Below are positions 42,301 through 53,590 of a stretch of 64,000 nucleotides of DNA, piece by piece. Where the stretch lies: positions 25,731,001 to 25,795,000 of the forward strand of contig NC_079885.1 in the NCBI RefSeq assembly GCF_029227915.1, in the 5' to 3' direction. Positions within the stretch are counted from its first letter, which is position 1. Each line of letters starts with the position of its first letter. Origin of the DNA: Hydractinia symbiolongicarpus. Lineage: Eukaryota > Cnidaria > Hydrozoa > Anthoathecata > Hydractiniidae. The notes under the pieces were generated by a model, which was not told where the DNA came from, searched no databases, and was given only the letters and a program-made list of their open reading frames with translations. Both the position numbers and the translations under genes were made by a program.

Positions 42301-42370
42301 CCAGCCGTCATTAGACAAGCTATATCACAACAGCCATCTGTTTTGTCGCTTCATCGTCATATAGCTAATG
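42294..42370 (-). pseudogene. Helentron-helicase-like fragment 1
   Basis: ACCAGCCGTCATTAGACAAG and TCTGTTTTGTCGCTTCATCG resemble 32558-32632 in the Helentron helicase gene. The fragment directly follows a RLE-USP 3' module. Confidence 0.45.
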
Positions 42371-43017
42371 GAAAAGTTTTATATTAGTCTCCTTTTTGTG
42401 TCCTGCAAAAACCAATGCCATCTATTCACGCAAACCCAGTTAACTTTCTTGGCGGGACAATAAATTCAACATTTTCAGGTTATTCAACAGGTCCAACAGG
42501 TTATTGTTAACGCTGTAGAGCAAGTTAAACTCATAGATAATTCTTCCCATAGAGGCATGCACAAAAGTGTGGTTTTTGCATCATCTTTTAATTCCCCGAA
42601 TACGATGGCCTTTTTTAATTTACGAAGTTCTGATATCTTGTTTCACTAGAACAAGGTATCAGAACACTCTCTCTATTTCAAACAAAAGTTTGTATTCCAC
42701 TTAATCGCCATGCCCTCTAAAAAGCCTATCCTCTGTACTAAAATCTGCTAAGATAAGTGGTCATCTTCCCCTGCGTGATTCGGCTGATCCTCTAGTCTCA
42801 GACTCTTCTTTAGAGTTAAAGGCTGGACACTGGAAGGTAGATTCGACAGTAAAATCAGCAGTGAGTCAATACTTGGTTTCCACTAGTTTGGTGGAGCAGG
42901 CTTGGGATTGGTAAGCCATAAGAGTGTCCCACCAATTGGTCCCCATCTTTACAGCAAACTTGTATCAGATGTTGTGCAGGACAATGAGAAAGACATCTAT
43001 TATGCTTGAGCTGTTCA

Positions 43018-43955
43018 TCCGAAATCCCTTAGCTTTTCGATCATCCCTGTAACGGGGAGAATACAGAAGTTTTCCAGTGGCTTCTTATTCTTTGGAGAGA
43101 AACCTCATTTTTTCATTAACATCTCTGTCTTAAGAGGCTAGTGATTCTGCATAGCGATGTAGTTACTCCTATTCTCTTCTCCTGTTTCTTACACAGATCC
43201 AGATGACTGCTAGGAAAGACTGGTTGACACTGGGAAAGACTAGTGACTGTGGCAAAGACCATTGACGGCGGGAAAGACCATAGATTGTGAAGGATTTTTG
43301 TTTTTGATGACTGAAGAGTGTGTGTTCTTCATTGGATACGATAGGTCTTCAATTGCAATCTCGAGACGATTGATTACTCCTTCCAAAGAATGGAGCGTGG
43401 CAGATTTCGAAGCATAAAAGTTGACTGGGTGGTGAAGTGAATTACTTGTTTAAGTTCGAGACGTTATGCAATGGTTTTCTGGTTTGCCGCTGCTGGGTTT
43501 TAAGTCTACCTTTCTAAGGGGCGGTTTCTTGGTCACCAAAGCATTGCGATACGATTTCTCAAGTGTTAATGTCTAAGGTCAGAAAGCTTTTTTGTTTCCA
43601 GGTTTGCTGCTTTTCATTCTTTGCCACAACCTTTCTAAGGGCTGTTCCAAGTCTACCTTTCTTAGCCCTGGGCTCTGTGTCAGTAGGTAAAAGCAACAAC
43701 GATACGAATTGTAGTTTTCGACTCTTCTTTTTCCAACGTTTAACAAAAGTTTTTGGTTTTGGTGGATGGTGTCAATGAATGTGGCTGTTGTCTTGCAGGA
43801 GGCAGGGAATGCTCACTCAAGGGCGCCAGATCCCAAGCATAAGTGAATTTCGCCAATCCTCATGTTTTCACATTCATAGGAGTTTGTTTTAGTACAGCCG
43901 AAATCCATTAGCTTTTCGATCATCTCTGTAAATGGGAGAATACAGAAATTTTCCT
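43018..43955 (+). repeat. ~55-bp direct repeats around an interruption
   Basis: CCGAAATCCCTTAGCTTTTC... at 43020-43072 and CCGAAATCCATTAGCTTTTC... at 43901-43955 are near-identical. Between them (about 830 bp) the RLE-USP reading is degenerate at first and then lost. No LTR or TIR structure was confirmed. Confidence 0.5.
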
Positions 43956-44170
43956 TCTCCTACAAGTTTTGTCAAGTGGGGAATTCAAAAGGACAAAAGT
44001 TTCACCCTATGTAAAAAACTTTCTTGTAATGTGTCCCACATTTTAGGCACTTGTTAAATTAGCCCTTTTACAAGGTAGATTTACGTACCGCCATGATACT
44101 GTTCTACGTGTGTTAGTGACAACCATTCAGAAGTTCCGATTATACGATTATGAGCCAGCAACACCATCTA

Positions 44171-44558
44171 CAATCCTGGCCAAAATTGGTTGAGAAAAGG
44201 CCAAACACATGTGGATTTATTATCTTTATTATCATTATTTTTGTTTCTGTCGTCCCATGTGTAGAGATTCTCTGTTTTGTTGACATAAACTAGCCAGCAA
44301 AATTGTGGTATGTGTATACTAAAACAGTGCAGGTTTTCACTTATAGAATAGTAGCTAGTTTCCAGTCCCCCTCTCCCCCATTTCAATGTTGAAGTCATTG
44401 TCACATTGTCACAGTTTGAAAAATGCAGTTGGCCACTCAACCCACAGCCAGCCATTGGCTTCAACATTGAAATGGGGGGAGAGGGGGGCTTGCATCTTTG
44501 TTTATCTTATAAGCTTATGTTGCATTGGAAATTTTATCAACAATTTTGGCCAGGATTG
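44171..44558. mobile_element. 388-bp MITE (TA duplication)
   Basis: CAATCCTGGCCAAAATTG at 44171 and its exact complement ending at 44558 are flanked by TA (44169-44170, 44559-44560). The subfamily B copy at ~15760-15780 keeps the unoccupied site (CCATCTAGATG), proving insertion with a TA duplication as in Tc1/mariner. A large inner foldback (44370-44400 with 44455-44490) is also present. Confidence 0.8.
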
Positions 44559-45924
44559 TAGATGTCATACAATATCCTTTGTTCCAGCTGGTAAACGTGT
44601 TCCCACCAAAAAGCGTTCCAAAATTCAAGGATCCTTAACCTGGCCACTGTATTGTCTGACTTAAATTCAAACTTAATAGTATCACCCTATCTTGCTGTAA
44701 CTCAACTTCGTCCAAACATTCTTTTAATTTCTGCCGTGACCAAAACTGTAATTATCCTTGAATTAACTTGCCCATGGGAAAAGGACAAGGAGACTTGGGA
44801 TGGAGTTAGGGTTGATAAATACTCGTCAATTTGTTCTGTCAGGAGTTAAAACAATTGGTCTGTGCATTTCTTTGCTGTGGAAGTAGGATTTTGTTCCGAA
44901 ACAGGATCTTCCTCCGTCGCCTCGGCTTTTGTAACAATTCTGTGCGTTCCACTCTGAAATCTCTTACTGAGTCATCTATGCGATTGTTGTTTTACATCTG
45001 GCTATCTCGAGATTCTTTGTCTTGGATTCAGCCTGGCAGGGATCCACAGCATACTGCTCAATTGATACCAACTGTTTTAAAGAAATCATCCAAGTCACAA
45101 GCAACTTCAACCACGATCTTTAAGGAAACGAATCACCAGGGCGTAACAAAGACCTCCACTAACTTGCCCCCACAAGAATCACTAGGAAGCAACAGCCGCT
45201 TCCTAAATTTGGGCAACACATGTTACATCAGTTCTATCTTGCAATGTTTTTATGTGTTACCCGCAGTCGCCACAGCCTTTCCTATTTTTGTAGATTATTC
45301 AACACTCGTGTGGAAAACTGCACTACTTGCAACGCTTGAAATAATCTTAGCACCTCTGAGCAAGAAACTCCATTTCTTCAACTGGCCTTGACATCGACTG
45401 TGCAATCTTCAATAACTTTTTGGAGAGCGAAGAATTTTCAGGTGTCAACTCGTACTTCTGTCACTACTGCAATAGTTACCAAACTACAACAGTTGAAAAA
45501 GAAGTAGCAGAGTGCAGTTTAATTTTGGTTCTGCAATTACAGCGCTTGGCCTATAACAAAGGTCGTGTGTCTAAGGTTTTTTCTTCTGTCACATCTTTCC
45601 CGGGCACCGTTTTTATACCTATTACTGTAAGCAGTAAAGTCTCCTGTCGCAAGAACTACAATTTAAGGACTGTAATTAATCACTCTGGAAATTTGAACAA
45701 TGACCATTTCGCTACTGTTGCTTATAACCAAGGGCATGGTAAGTGGTTTCATTGCAACGACGGAGCAGTGGTCCCTTGCAAACAAAGCTTGCTAAATGGT
45801 GTACAAATTTCCTTTTCCTTGAAAAGATTAGGTAAATTGCAGTCAGCACTACAATTCCCGGTTTATGTCATCAACGGAGTTTGTCTATTCTTATTTTATT
45901 TTTTTTTATTTTTTTTTATTGTTG

Positions 45925-46430
45925 TCGTGTCTTTGGAGAGTGACGACTCCACTTATTACCACAGTCAAAATAAAAGCGAAAAATAAAATAAAAATTAAGC
46001 CAGCAATGGGGTTTCACTGCACTGGTCTTATCTTTGGAGAGTGACAACTCCATCTCTTACCCCAGTAACACAAGATTGTACAGAGTAGGACAGATAAAAA
46101 GTTATGGATAAAAGAGATGTCTAGTTTCTGCTGAAGACTGTTCGCAGACCTCTTATGAGGTGACCCAGCTAGACCTTTTGGGTACCTTGATTCTGGAGTA
46201 TGAGTCGAAACCCATGTACCCTTTACAGAAGTTCTGTCCTACTCTATCTGTCTGTTTGTTTGTTCAATTTTTGTGCCAATAATCTCCTTGGAAAAGGAAG
46301 AATTGTATTCTATTATATGAGCATATTCTTTATAGGAGCAAAACCTCTAGAATTTAAATTTTAAGACTTAACTGGTCGAGTTTATCATTGTGCGTGCACT
46401 TTGTAATTTTCATTCTTATCCGTTTAAGGA
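45925..46430 (+). repeat. RLE-USP 3' structured module of subfamily B copy 3
   Basis: In sense orientation: hairpin motifs at 45928 and 46023 (CTTTGGAGAGTGACRACTCC), the ATGTCTAG...CTAGA structure at ~46117-46175, a GTTTCGACTC-type segment, CCTTGG...AAGG and AACCTCTAG hairpins, and GTGCGTGCAC near 46391. Confidence 0.6.
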
Positions 46431-46625
46431 TATTCACGTTATGATAAGTGTTATTTATCTCATTTGTACCTTGTAATTTATTTTGAATTGTTTTAATATT
46501 TATTGTTTTGTGTTGTGTTCTGTCGTTGTATTTTACTGCCTCTTTATGGTGAATGTTATTAGGAAATCCTTCCAAAAAAGGGATTTTGCATTTTTGAAAA
46601 ATCTTTAGAGGGTTAAAACTTCGAA
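46431..46625 (+). repeat. Second partial 3' module
   Basis: ATCTTTAGAGGGTTAAAACTTC and CCTTCCAAAAAAGGG resemble the last hairpins of the module, repeated downstream of the first unit. Confidence 0.45.
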
Positions 46626-46690
46626 CCATAGCAGAACCAGCTATCATTAGAAAAGAAATTACAGCTAGTTGTTTTGTCACGCAACTGTTA
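46626..46690 (-). pseudogene. Helentron-helicase-like fragment 2
   Basis: AGCAGAACCAGCTATCATTA and ACAGCTAGTTGTTTTGTCAC match 32558-32630. As at 42294 it is joined directly to the end of a RLE-USP 3' module. Confidence 0.5.
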
Positions 46691-47202
46691 AAGCTGAAAG
46701 GGCCTACCGCGGAAAATGTAAACATTAAAAAAGGTCTATTGGTTGCACCCTCTCGATTATTCTTTTTTTGGTAGCCATTAATATTATCATCAAATTTGTT
46801 TGTGTAGTGTCAAATTATCCCGCCCAACCACCAATGAAAGCATTTATGGACATTTATAATGTCTTACTCCGTTGAGCTGCTGGTCTTAACTGGGCAGGCA
46901 TGTTGTTGTCATTGATAATAGAGTGTGCAAGAATATAACCCCCTTCTCAGCTCACGGCGAATTCATTCCATTGATTCACGAAAACCCTGCTAGATTTCTT
47001 GGTCACCCCATTTCTTATTCCCTTTCTGATCATGCCGCTGTTGACAAATTTTTCTCAGAAACTGAACATGCTCTTCAATTAATTGACTCCTTATCTTTTA
47101 AAGGCACTTTGGTTTCTGGAGCTCTTGGTAATTCCAAGAATGTTGATGTATGAAGTTTCTTTCTCAACTGTTTACGGCTCCACCATTTAATCCCAACATC
47201 TC

Positions 47203-47204
<2 letters not shown>
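46691..47204. other. No gene recognised
   Basis: A short frame at 46923-47153 has no motif I know. Confidence 0.35.

Positions 47205-47238
<34 letters not shown>
47205..47238. repeat. (TTA)n microsatellite, likely LINE 3' tail
   Basis: About eleven TTA units. It lies downstream of the CR1-like coding sequence on the minus strand, where L2/CR1 elements end in short tandem repeats. Confidence 0.6.
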
Positions 47239-47240
<2 letters not shown>

Positions 47241-47623
47241 TCTTTATACAGGTTTATCTACGTCAGTATAATATATTCAAGATATATGTAAATGTTACTG
47301 TTATCAATGAGAGACCTGTGTAAAACAAAAATAACAAAATATAAAATTTTCGAAGTAAGATTTAAACGGAGAGAAATAAAAATTCGCGGATATTGAAAAA
47401 TTTAAGAGAATGAACATTGAGAACCATATATGAGAAAATTAAAAATATTGTGAAAGACTTTGTGCGAAAAATTTTCAAGTATATCAAGAAACACGATGTA
47501 AGAAACGACGGATGACGTCATCACACAATCCATACATTTTGCAGTGAGAGGACGTGGAAATTGTATTGTTTGTGTCGATGGCGTCAACCGTTCCTTCCCA
47601 CATCGTGGATAAACCAGAAAAGT

Positions 47624-47956
47624 TTAAAAATCATAATTGTTTATTAGTCTTTTAAATAAATTAAAATTAGTTTCTTTCCTAATACTAACAGGTAGGGAGT
47701 TAAAAATAACTGCTCCCTGATAATATGATAATTTCCTCCCAGCTTCAGATTTAATTAATGGGAGCCGAAGTGAACAGTTCTTTCCTCGAGTGTTTATCGA
47801 GTGGTTGATCATAACATATTTCCCATCAGTTTCGAAATGTAACGATTTGAAGACGTCAATAACAATTTTTCTTTTCAGTCGTATTGTGAAAGTTGGCCAT
47901 TTTTTACGATTTTTGACAATGAATTTTGCTTTCAGAAATAACGATTCGAATTTCAA
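47624..47956 (-). pseudogene. CR1-like ORF2 C-terminal domain
   Basis: It reads LRLPLIKSEAGRKLSYYQGAVIFNSLP, the conserved C-terminal motif of many Jockey/CR1 ORF2 proteins, and ends at the stop near 47624. Confidence 0.65.
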
Positions 47957-47959
47957 TCG

Positions 47960-48901
47960 CTATGTATCGCTCATGCCACCATAAACAGGGTAGCAGTAGA
48001 AAATTAGAGGTTGAATCATTGACGTGAATATCTTCTCAGCAACAATTGGTGAAATGTTATGTCTTACTTTCTTGAGCATTTTGAGCCTTGAACTAACTCG
48101 CCTGTACATTCGTTGAAGGTGAGAGCTCATGTTTAGATGGCTATCCATGATTACACCAAGATATTCGTAGAACGCAGGCTGGTGGATTTCATTGTTATTG
48201 ATTGTTATATTGATCTGGGTGTTACGTGATCGAGATGTAAATGTTACAAATTCTGTTTTTCCTCTTTTTGGGTTTAGGATAAGACAGTTATCTTGCATCC
48301 ATCTGAACACTTTTTCAGCATCCGAGTTTATACATTTTTCGATCTCAGTTAGCGATTTGTGTGAAAAATAAATCACTGTGTCATCAGCATACATTAATAC
48401 GTTGCAGTAATTTAGCTGGATCGGAAGGTTGTTTATAAAAAGGACAAATAGCAGAGGTCCCAATATCGAACCTTGGGGTACACCATGGGTAACAAACTCC
48501 TTCTCAGAAAGTACTCCATCAACGTTAACGATTTGGCTTCGGTGAAACAAGTAGCTAGATATCCAATCAACCTCTTTACCAAGTATGCCATAGTAAGGAA
48601 GTTTGTAAAGTAAACAACTGTGGTTAACAGTGTCAAATGCTTTTCTCAGGTCCATAAACAGGGCACCTGTTACTTTGCCTTTGTCCATGTTTTCGCGGAT
48701 GTTATTTGTAAGTTTGGTAACTGCATCACTAGTCGATCGTTTCCGGCGGAAGCCATACTGGTGTTTGCTCAGGAAGAAGTTTTCTTCCAGGTAGTCAGCT
48801 AGTTGGTTATAAACGACTCTTTCGATGGTCTTCGACAGGATGTTGAGCACAGAGATCGGACGGTAATTATCAATATTACTGCGATCTCCATTTTTAAACA
48901 C
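47960..48901 (-). pseudogene. CR1-like reverse transcriptase
   Basis: It has NYRPISVLNILSKTIERVVY, HQYGFRRKRST, ALFMDLRKAFDTVNHSCLL, VTHGVPQGSILGPLLFVLFI and the catalytic YADDTVIYF box, then NPKRGKTEFVTF and EYLGVIMD. All RT motifs are intact in this frame. Breaks lie on each side (48901, 47960). Confidence 0.85.
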
Positions 48902-48949
48902 AGGGTTAATTTTTGCAGTTTTCTCTGATGTTGGAAAGGTGCCAGATAA

Positions 48950-49655
48950 CTAGCTTGCATTTATTAAGAACCTAAGTGGTGCTGCAATTACGGGAGCAAT
49001 ATCCTTTACAATTCTTGCAGGTGATGTGTCCGGACCTGCCGCTTTCGATGCATTTGTCGATTCTAAGATTTTTAATGTTTCTCGGACTGTTAATTCTTTA
49101 AACTTAAATGTTGCATTAGTTCGGTTTATATCCTTCAGGGGGTCCCGATGGTCAAACATTTTCCATGTGTAATTAATGATTTTACAGTTCACTAATTTGG
49201 ATCCGACTTTCGTAAAAAACGAACAAAATGCATTTGATATACATTTGGGATTCGATACATTTTCCCCATTGATTTTGAAAAATTTACTTGGAGCACATGT
49301 ACCCTTAGTAGGATAGCAGTTTTTGATTTGCTTCCAGAAGTCGCTAGGTTTGTCAGTGGATTGCTTAAATACATTTCTGATGTGGTTTGCTTTTGCAGCA
49401 CGTATCTTTTTTGTTACAGTATTTCTGAGTTTCTTATAATTGTCCCAATGAGCATCAAGGCTAGTTTGTTTGAAGCGGCGTAGTTGATAATCTCTTGTGT
49501 GCATCAACTGACGTATTTCTCGTGTCAACCAGGGACTGGGCTTTCCCCGAACATTTTTCTCCTTCAGTGGTGAATGTTTGTTGATGGTAGATGTGACGTA
49601 ATTTTTGAATAAATCCCAGCCTTTGTTGAAATCGACAGCTAAACAGTTTTTCCAA
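48950..49655 (-). pseudogene. CR1-like ORF2: linker between endonuclease and RT
   Basis: Frames 49655-49461 and 49528-48950 give TREIRQLMHTRDYQLRRFKQ, DFWKQIKNCYPTKGT and SKAAGPDTSPARIVKDIAP. This is the standard region leading into RT motif 0. Confidence 0.7.
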
Positions 49656-49696
49656 GGTATGTTACGAAGTTCGTTCTGTAAGTCTTCTTTGTTATA

Positions 49697-50695
49697 TCAA
49701 GAGTAATCACGCGCCGTTATTCTTTTTGGTTGATAGCGTTTACAGTTCATTTTTCTATTGATGCCAATTAAACCATAATCACTTATGGAATTTGTGTGCA
49801 CCAATGTATCGGTAATTACTATTTTGTTTGTCGTATAGAACAAATCGATAAGTGTTTTACTGTTCTTTGTTATTCGCGTGTATGACTTTATTAACTGACT
49901 GAAACCGTGCAGTTTTACAAGATCTTTCAAGTCGGAATGGTCTCCGGGGACCTTATAATTGCAGTTAAAGTCCCCGCACATAATTGTTTCTTTGTTCTCT
50001 GCTGTAATCGCATCCAAAATATTGTTAAATTTTTCAACAAAGTTTCTGTCGAGGTATTTTGAGTTATCAGGGGGTCGGTAGCATGAAGAAATGAGCAACG
50101 GTTTCGATTTTTTGGGGAAGAATTCAATCCATAGAAATTCAATTCCTTCAATTTCTAAATCATCTCTCCTGTTGTAGTTCAGATCGTCCCGAATATAGAG
50201 TGAAACTCCTCCATGGCCTTCAATTACACGGTCTTTTCGTTCGAGTGTGCACCCCGGAATCTTTAATTGTGCATCTGTAACAGTGTTGTTTGTGTGAGTT
50301 TCGGAGAAACTGATAATATGAACAGAGTTTTTGGTATCTAACAAGAATGATTTTATGTGATGTAACTTTTCTTCGCTCCCATTAATATTTTGATGCATGA
50401 TTTTAAATCCTTTCTTACCGATAAATCCAGAAATTTCAGGATCAAGTGAATTTATGATATATTCAGGATCAGCGGGAGTACAGTCAACACAGAAAAATCT
50501 CTCTTCATCACAAACAAATTTATCATTTAAACATTTCAAGTGAGATAAATTTTTACACGTATAACATTTCTCTGATGTTTGATTTCTTCTGATAGTTTTC
50601 CCACAACTATTACAGGAAACATTGTTGACTAATGCCAAAAACAACAGCAACAAAAAATTTAACACAAAAAACACGTCCGTACGGACAGCAGCCAT
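49697..50695 (-). pseudogene. CR1-like ORF2: PHD-like finger and APE endonuclease
   Basis: The frame extends to 50863, but the part above 50695 is antisense to a RLE-USP fragment, so the Met at 50695 is preferred. Residues 1-35 from there form a hydrophobic, signal-peptide-like stretch (FFVLNFLLLLFLALVNNVSC). A Cys-x2-Cys...Cys-x2-Cys...His...Cys finger follows. The nuclease has IMHQNINGSEEKL, IISFSETHTN, GGVSLYIRDDL, CYRPPDNS, MCGDFNCN and a SISDYGLI ending. It nicks target DNA for reverse transcription. Confidence 0.75.
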
Positions 50696-50697
50696 TA

Positions 50698-51000
50698 TGA
50701 TCTTATATTCGGCTAGCTTACCTTGCCCTCTACCCTTAAAAAGCATTACTTCTATCCTAACGTCCTCAAAAGCCTGCGGACATTCATTACTTAGAGATTC
50801 TGCTGATCCATGTATTTCATTCTTTTTACCTACTTTAAAATCAGGTTTGTAGAATGTAAGCAATGCCGTTAGCTCTGCTGAAAGTCAGATCAAATGTACA
50901 AAGGTAGTTGGGTATCATCAAATAGGAAAAGCTTGTTTTAGTCTGATTAAGCAGGGGATATACCTACTAAAGGATGGCAGAAATACAAAAATTTATTAAC
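50698..51000 (+). pseudogene. RLE-USP-type LINE fragment (post-RT region)
   Basis: The plus strand encodes LYSASLPCPLPLKSITSI, ACGHSLLRDSADPCISF, then in another frame VSSAESQIKCTKVVGYHQIG. These align with the post-RT region at 5640-5860. It stops before the knuckle. Confidence 0.6.
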
Positions 51001-51051
51001 GATTTACCAGTTCCACATGGTTTCAATTAAAAATTAACAACGCTTGATTAT

Positions 51052-51318
51052 TCAGGATCGAACGAGTGACACAGCATTTCGGAGATCCATATCTGTCAGC
51101 TGGTGGTCCCGGGCGAAGGATCTGCAACCTGTCAGGCTAAGTAGTGTAGATTGCAGCAGCCTAAAGAAAATTTTAGTTTTAATAAACTTTGTGGCCTCTT
51201 TGATACTGATGTTCCGTTTTTCTGAACTCATTTCAGACAGTCTCTGATAAAATCGCGTACATTTTCTTCCCATCCCACCGTTTGTTGCAAAAACAAGTAG
51301 AAAATGGAACATGAACAT
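51052..51318 (-). pseudogene. C-terminal fragment of a retroelement-type ORF
   Basis: The minus strand reads NGGMGRKCTRFYQRLSEMSSEKR and IKTKIFFRLLQSTLLSLTG, a tail I recognise as recurrent at the end of transposon-derived ORFs in animal genomes. I cannot name the element class. Confidence 0.35.
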
Positions 51319-51955
51319 TTTCTACTTGAATAGCTCTTTCGTGGTATCCTCCCTTCTTTTCTTCTTCGTTTTTCTTGCAGTATTTGTCAAGAGAAAAACC
51401 CTTGTATCACAGAGCGTTAAGGTCAAAGACCCGTACATCTAAAAATACTTCTTGACCAGGGGTCCAAAAAACTGCGCTGATGTCTAATCGTGCTTCATGT
51501 GATTATATACAATTTTGATGGATTCTTTCACCGCTTAAATGTAACAGCAATGGTTTCTTTATCACATCTTTACATACTTTCTCCAGTAATTTCCCTGTTA
51601 TATCTCATATCCCATTGTGTCGTAAAGAGACTTAGCCACCTTTCTTGCATGATAACGCATGTGTAACATTAAATTTGTTTCTACACACACATTCTGATGG
51701 AAGATTAGGATTGTCCAATCGTATCGCAAATGTAAAGCGTCAAAAAACTTCTTCTTGTTCAGATCGTACTTCTAATTGCCTGAAACCGCCCACATGAACA
51801 AGATATGTATGGAAAATTGGTATCAGTTATAGAGCCAACATATATATCTTAAAGTAAGAAAAAAATTCATATTGCATTGATAGAAATATAGGAACAAATA
51901 AAGGAGGAAATGGCAAGCTTCTTTTTTAAGGTATTGAAAGACACGATTTTCAGTA
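51319..51955. other. No gene recognised
   Basis: AT-rich sequence with no motif or repeat identified. Confidence 0.4.
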
Positions 51956-51959
51956 ATAA

Positions 51960-52480
51960 AGGGTGTAGCTATCCTACATATTACAAAAACCGCAATCAAA
52001 TCAATACAAGTACAGAAATAATTAAAATAATTACCGATTGTGCGGCTATCTTACATATCGAAAAGATAGTAAAACCAAATCAAATCAATACAAGTACAGA
52101 GATAATTAAAATGATTACCGGTTGGGCAGTTATCCTTCATATCGAAAAGATAGTAAAACGCAATTCAATCCATACAAGTACAGAGATAATTAAAATAATT
52201 ACCGGTTGTGCGGCTATCCTACTTATCGAAAAGATAGTAAAACCAAAATCAATTCAATACAAGTACTAACTAAAATAAGTACTGGTTGTGGGCTATCCTA
52301 CATATCGAGAAGATAGTAAAACGCAATGGCATCAATACAAGTACAAAGATAATTAAAATAATTACCGGTTGTGCGGCTATCCTACATATCGAAAAGATAG
52401 TAAAACGCAATTAAATCGATACAAATACTGAAATGATTAAATAATTAGCGGTTGTGCAGCTATCCCATTTTTTAACATCA
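51960..52480 (+). repeat. 84-bp minisatellite, about six units
   Basis: The landmark TCAATACAAG falls at 52001, 52085, 52169 (variant), 52254, 52332 and 52417 (variant), giving periods of 84, 84, 85, 78 and 85. Each unit has AATTACCGRTTGTGCGGCTA and ATATCGAAAAGATAGTAAAA. The open frame across it (51910-52269) is a by-product of a period divisible by three. Confidence 0.85.
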
Positions 52481-53590
52481 AGGTAATTAATTTTTTTCGG
52501 TAGTATAGATATCCAAAAAATTCAAATAGTTCTGTTAAAGGGCCCAAACTCCTATAATTGTGATTTTGGATAAAAAATGAAATAATCAGGAGTTTCAGGA
52601 ATCATTTGTCTCTGAAATATTGTACTTTATATTACGACGTAAGTTTCAGATTAATTATTGTATGATATACAACTATAGGTATACTGATTGATATCTGATG
52701 ACAAAAGTTGTAGGTTGGAGATAGATCTGCGCATTGAAGATCATAATAAGTGTTAAAGTACGTTTTCTTGAAAGTCAAAATACTTGTAACAAAAAAATGT
52801 TTAACGAAAATTATAAAAAAAAAACAGTCAATGGAAAATCTGACAACAAAAGTAAGTTATAAATTTCTGCATATAAAAAAAATATATGCAGAAATACACG
52901 TTCCAAACAACAAACGTTTATATCCTGATATATTAAACTACACAACTTGTCAAAACTTATTTTAAAGAAACAATTTTAAGGCGTGTCAAGGGCAATAATT
53001 TTTAAAATTTTCAGAAGCACTCTCTGTAAAAGTTAGAAACATTGACGTTAGACCAAAATTTTCTTATATAAAAAGCGCATTAAAAGAAATTAAAGTCGGA
53101 TGGTAACTGAAAACGAGACAGAATAAAAACAGCAACTTTGACGTTTTTACGCGTGAATGAGGTGACTACGACAACGAACGTTTTGTAAATTGGTGAAATA
53201 GTTACAACGGGTAATAAAGTCCTTATCCCGAAAATCTAACAAAAATAATATAACTAAAAAAACTAAAAACATGTTAGTTTATGATATGTGTGTTCGAACC
53301 GTGCAAGCAGGTGGTCGTAAATCCAAATATATTCATCAGCTAAGGAGAAATAAGATAGTGAAAATTACTTACCACTGATATAACCACACGTTTCAAAACA
53401 AAATGTGGAAAAATTACTCACCTTATTTTTACCAGCCTTTTTTTGCGTTCATACGTGATTCGCGTTCGAATTTGAGTAAAACTTTTTTTCCATCAAATTA
53501 CATTCTCTCAGACAATCCCTCACTCTCTCCTTTGTTAACGCACTTCCTTCAATTAATTTAGCTCCATAATGCTTTAATTTTTTTATATCT
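52481..53590. other. No gene recognised
   Basis: AT-rich, with no supported exon or repeat. Confidence 0.4.

Larger units (their letters stand above)
42650..45925 (+). pseudogene. RLE-USP subfamily B copy 3 (with two insertions)
   Basis: From ~42690 the plus strand carries the post-RT segment (SAKISGHLPLRDSADPLVSD, LKAGHWKVDS), interrupted near 43070-43900. RLE resumes at 43955-44165 and, after a MITE, at 44560-44849 (ISFVPAGKRVPTKKRSKIQG, LRPNILLISAVTKTVIILELTCP). The linker and USP Cys box (LNLGNTCYISSILQCFYVLP) lie at 44831-45391. The finger, His box (INHSGNLNNDHFATVAY) and W-F-H-C-N-D lie at 45420-45830. It is the longest chain from post-RT region to the protease end in one orientation. 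Confidence 0.7.
47205..50695 (-). mobile_element. CR1/Jockey-like non-LTR retrotransposon, near full-length
   Basis: It contains a Cys-rich finger, an APE endonuclease, an RT and a C-terminal domain in the usual order, with at least three frame breaks. Its 5' end abuts a RLE-USP fragment at ~50698. Confidence 0.75.

Noticed and set aside
50696-50863. N-terminal extension of the CR1-like ORF
   Set aside because: It is antisense to a RLE-USP fragment that aligns well on the plus strand; the CR1 protein more likely starts at 50695.
51910-52269. 119-residue frame with repeated INTSTEIIKII peptides
   Set aside because: Produced by the 84-bp minisatellite.
51985-52480. CRISPR array
   Set aside because: Units are contiguous with no unique spacers, and the genome is eukaryotic.
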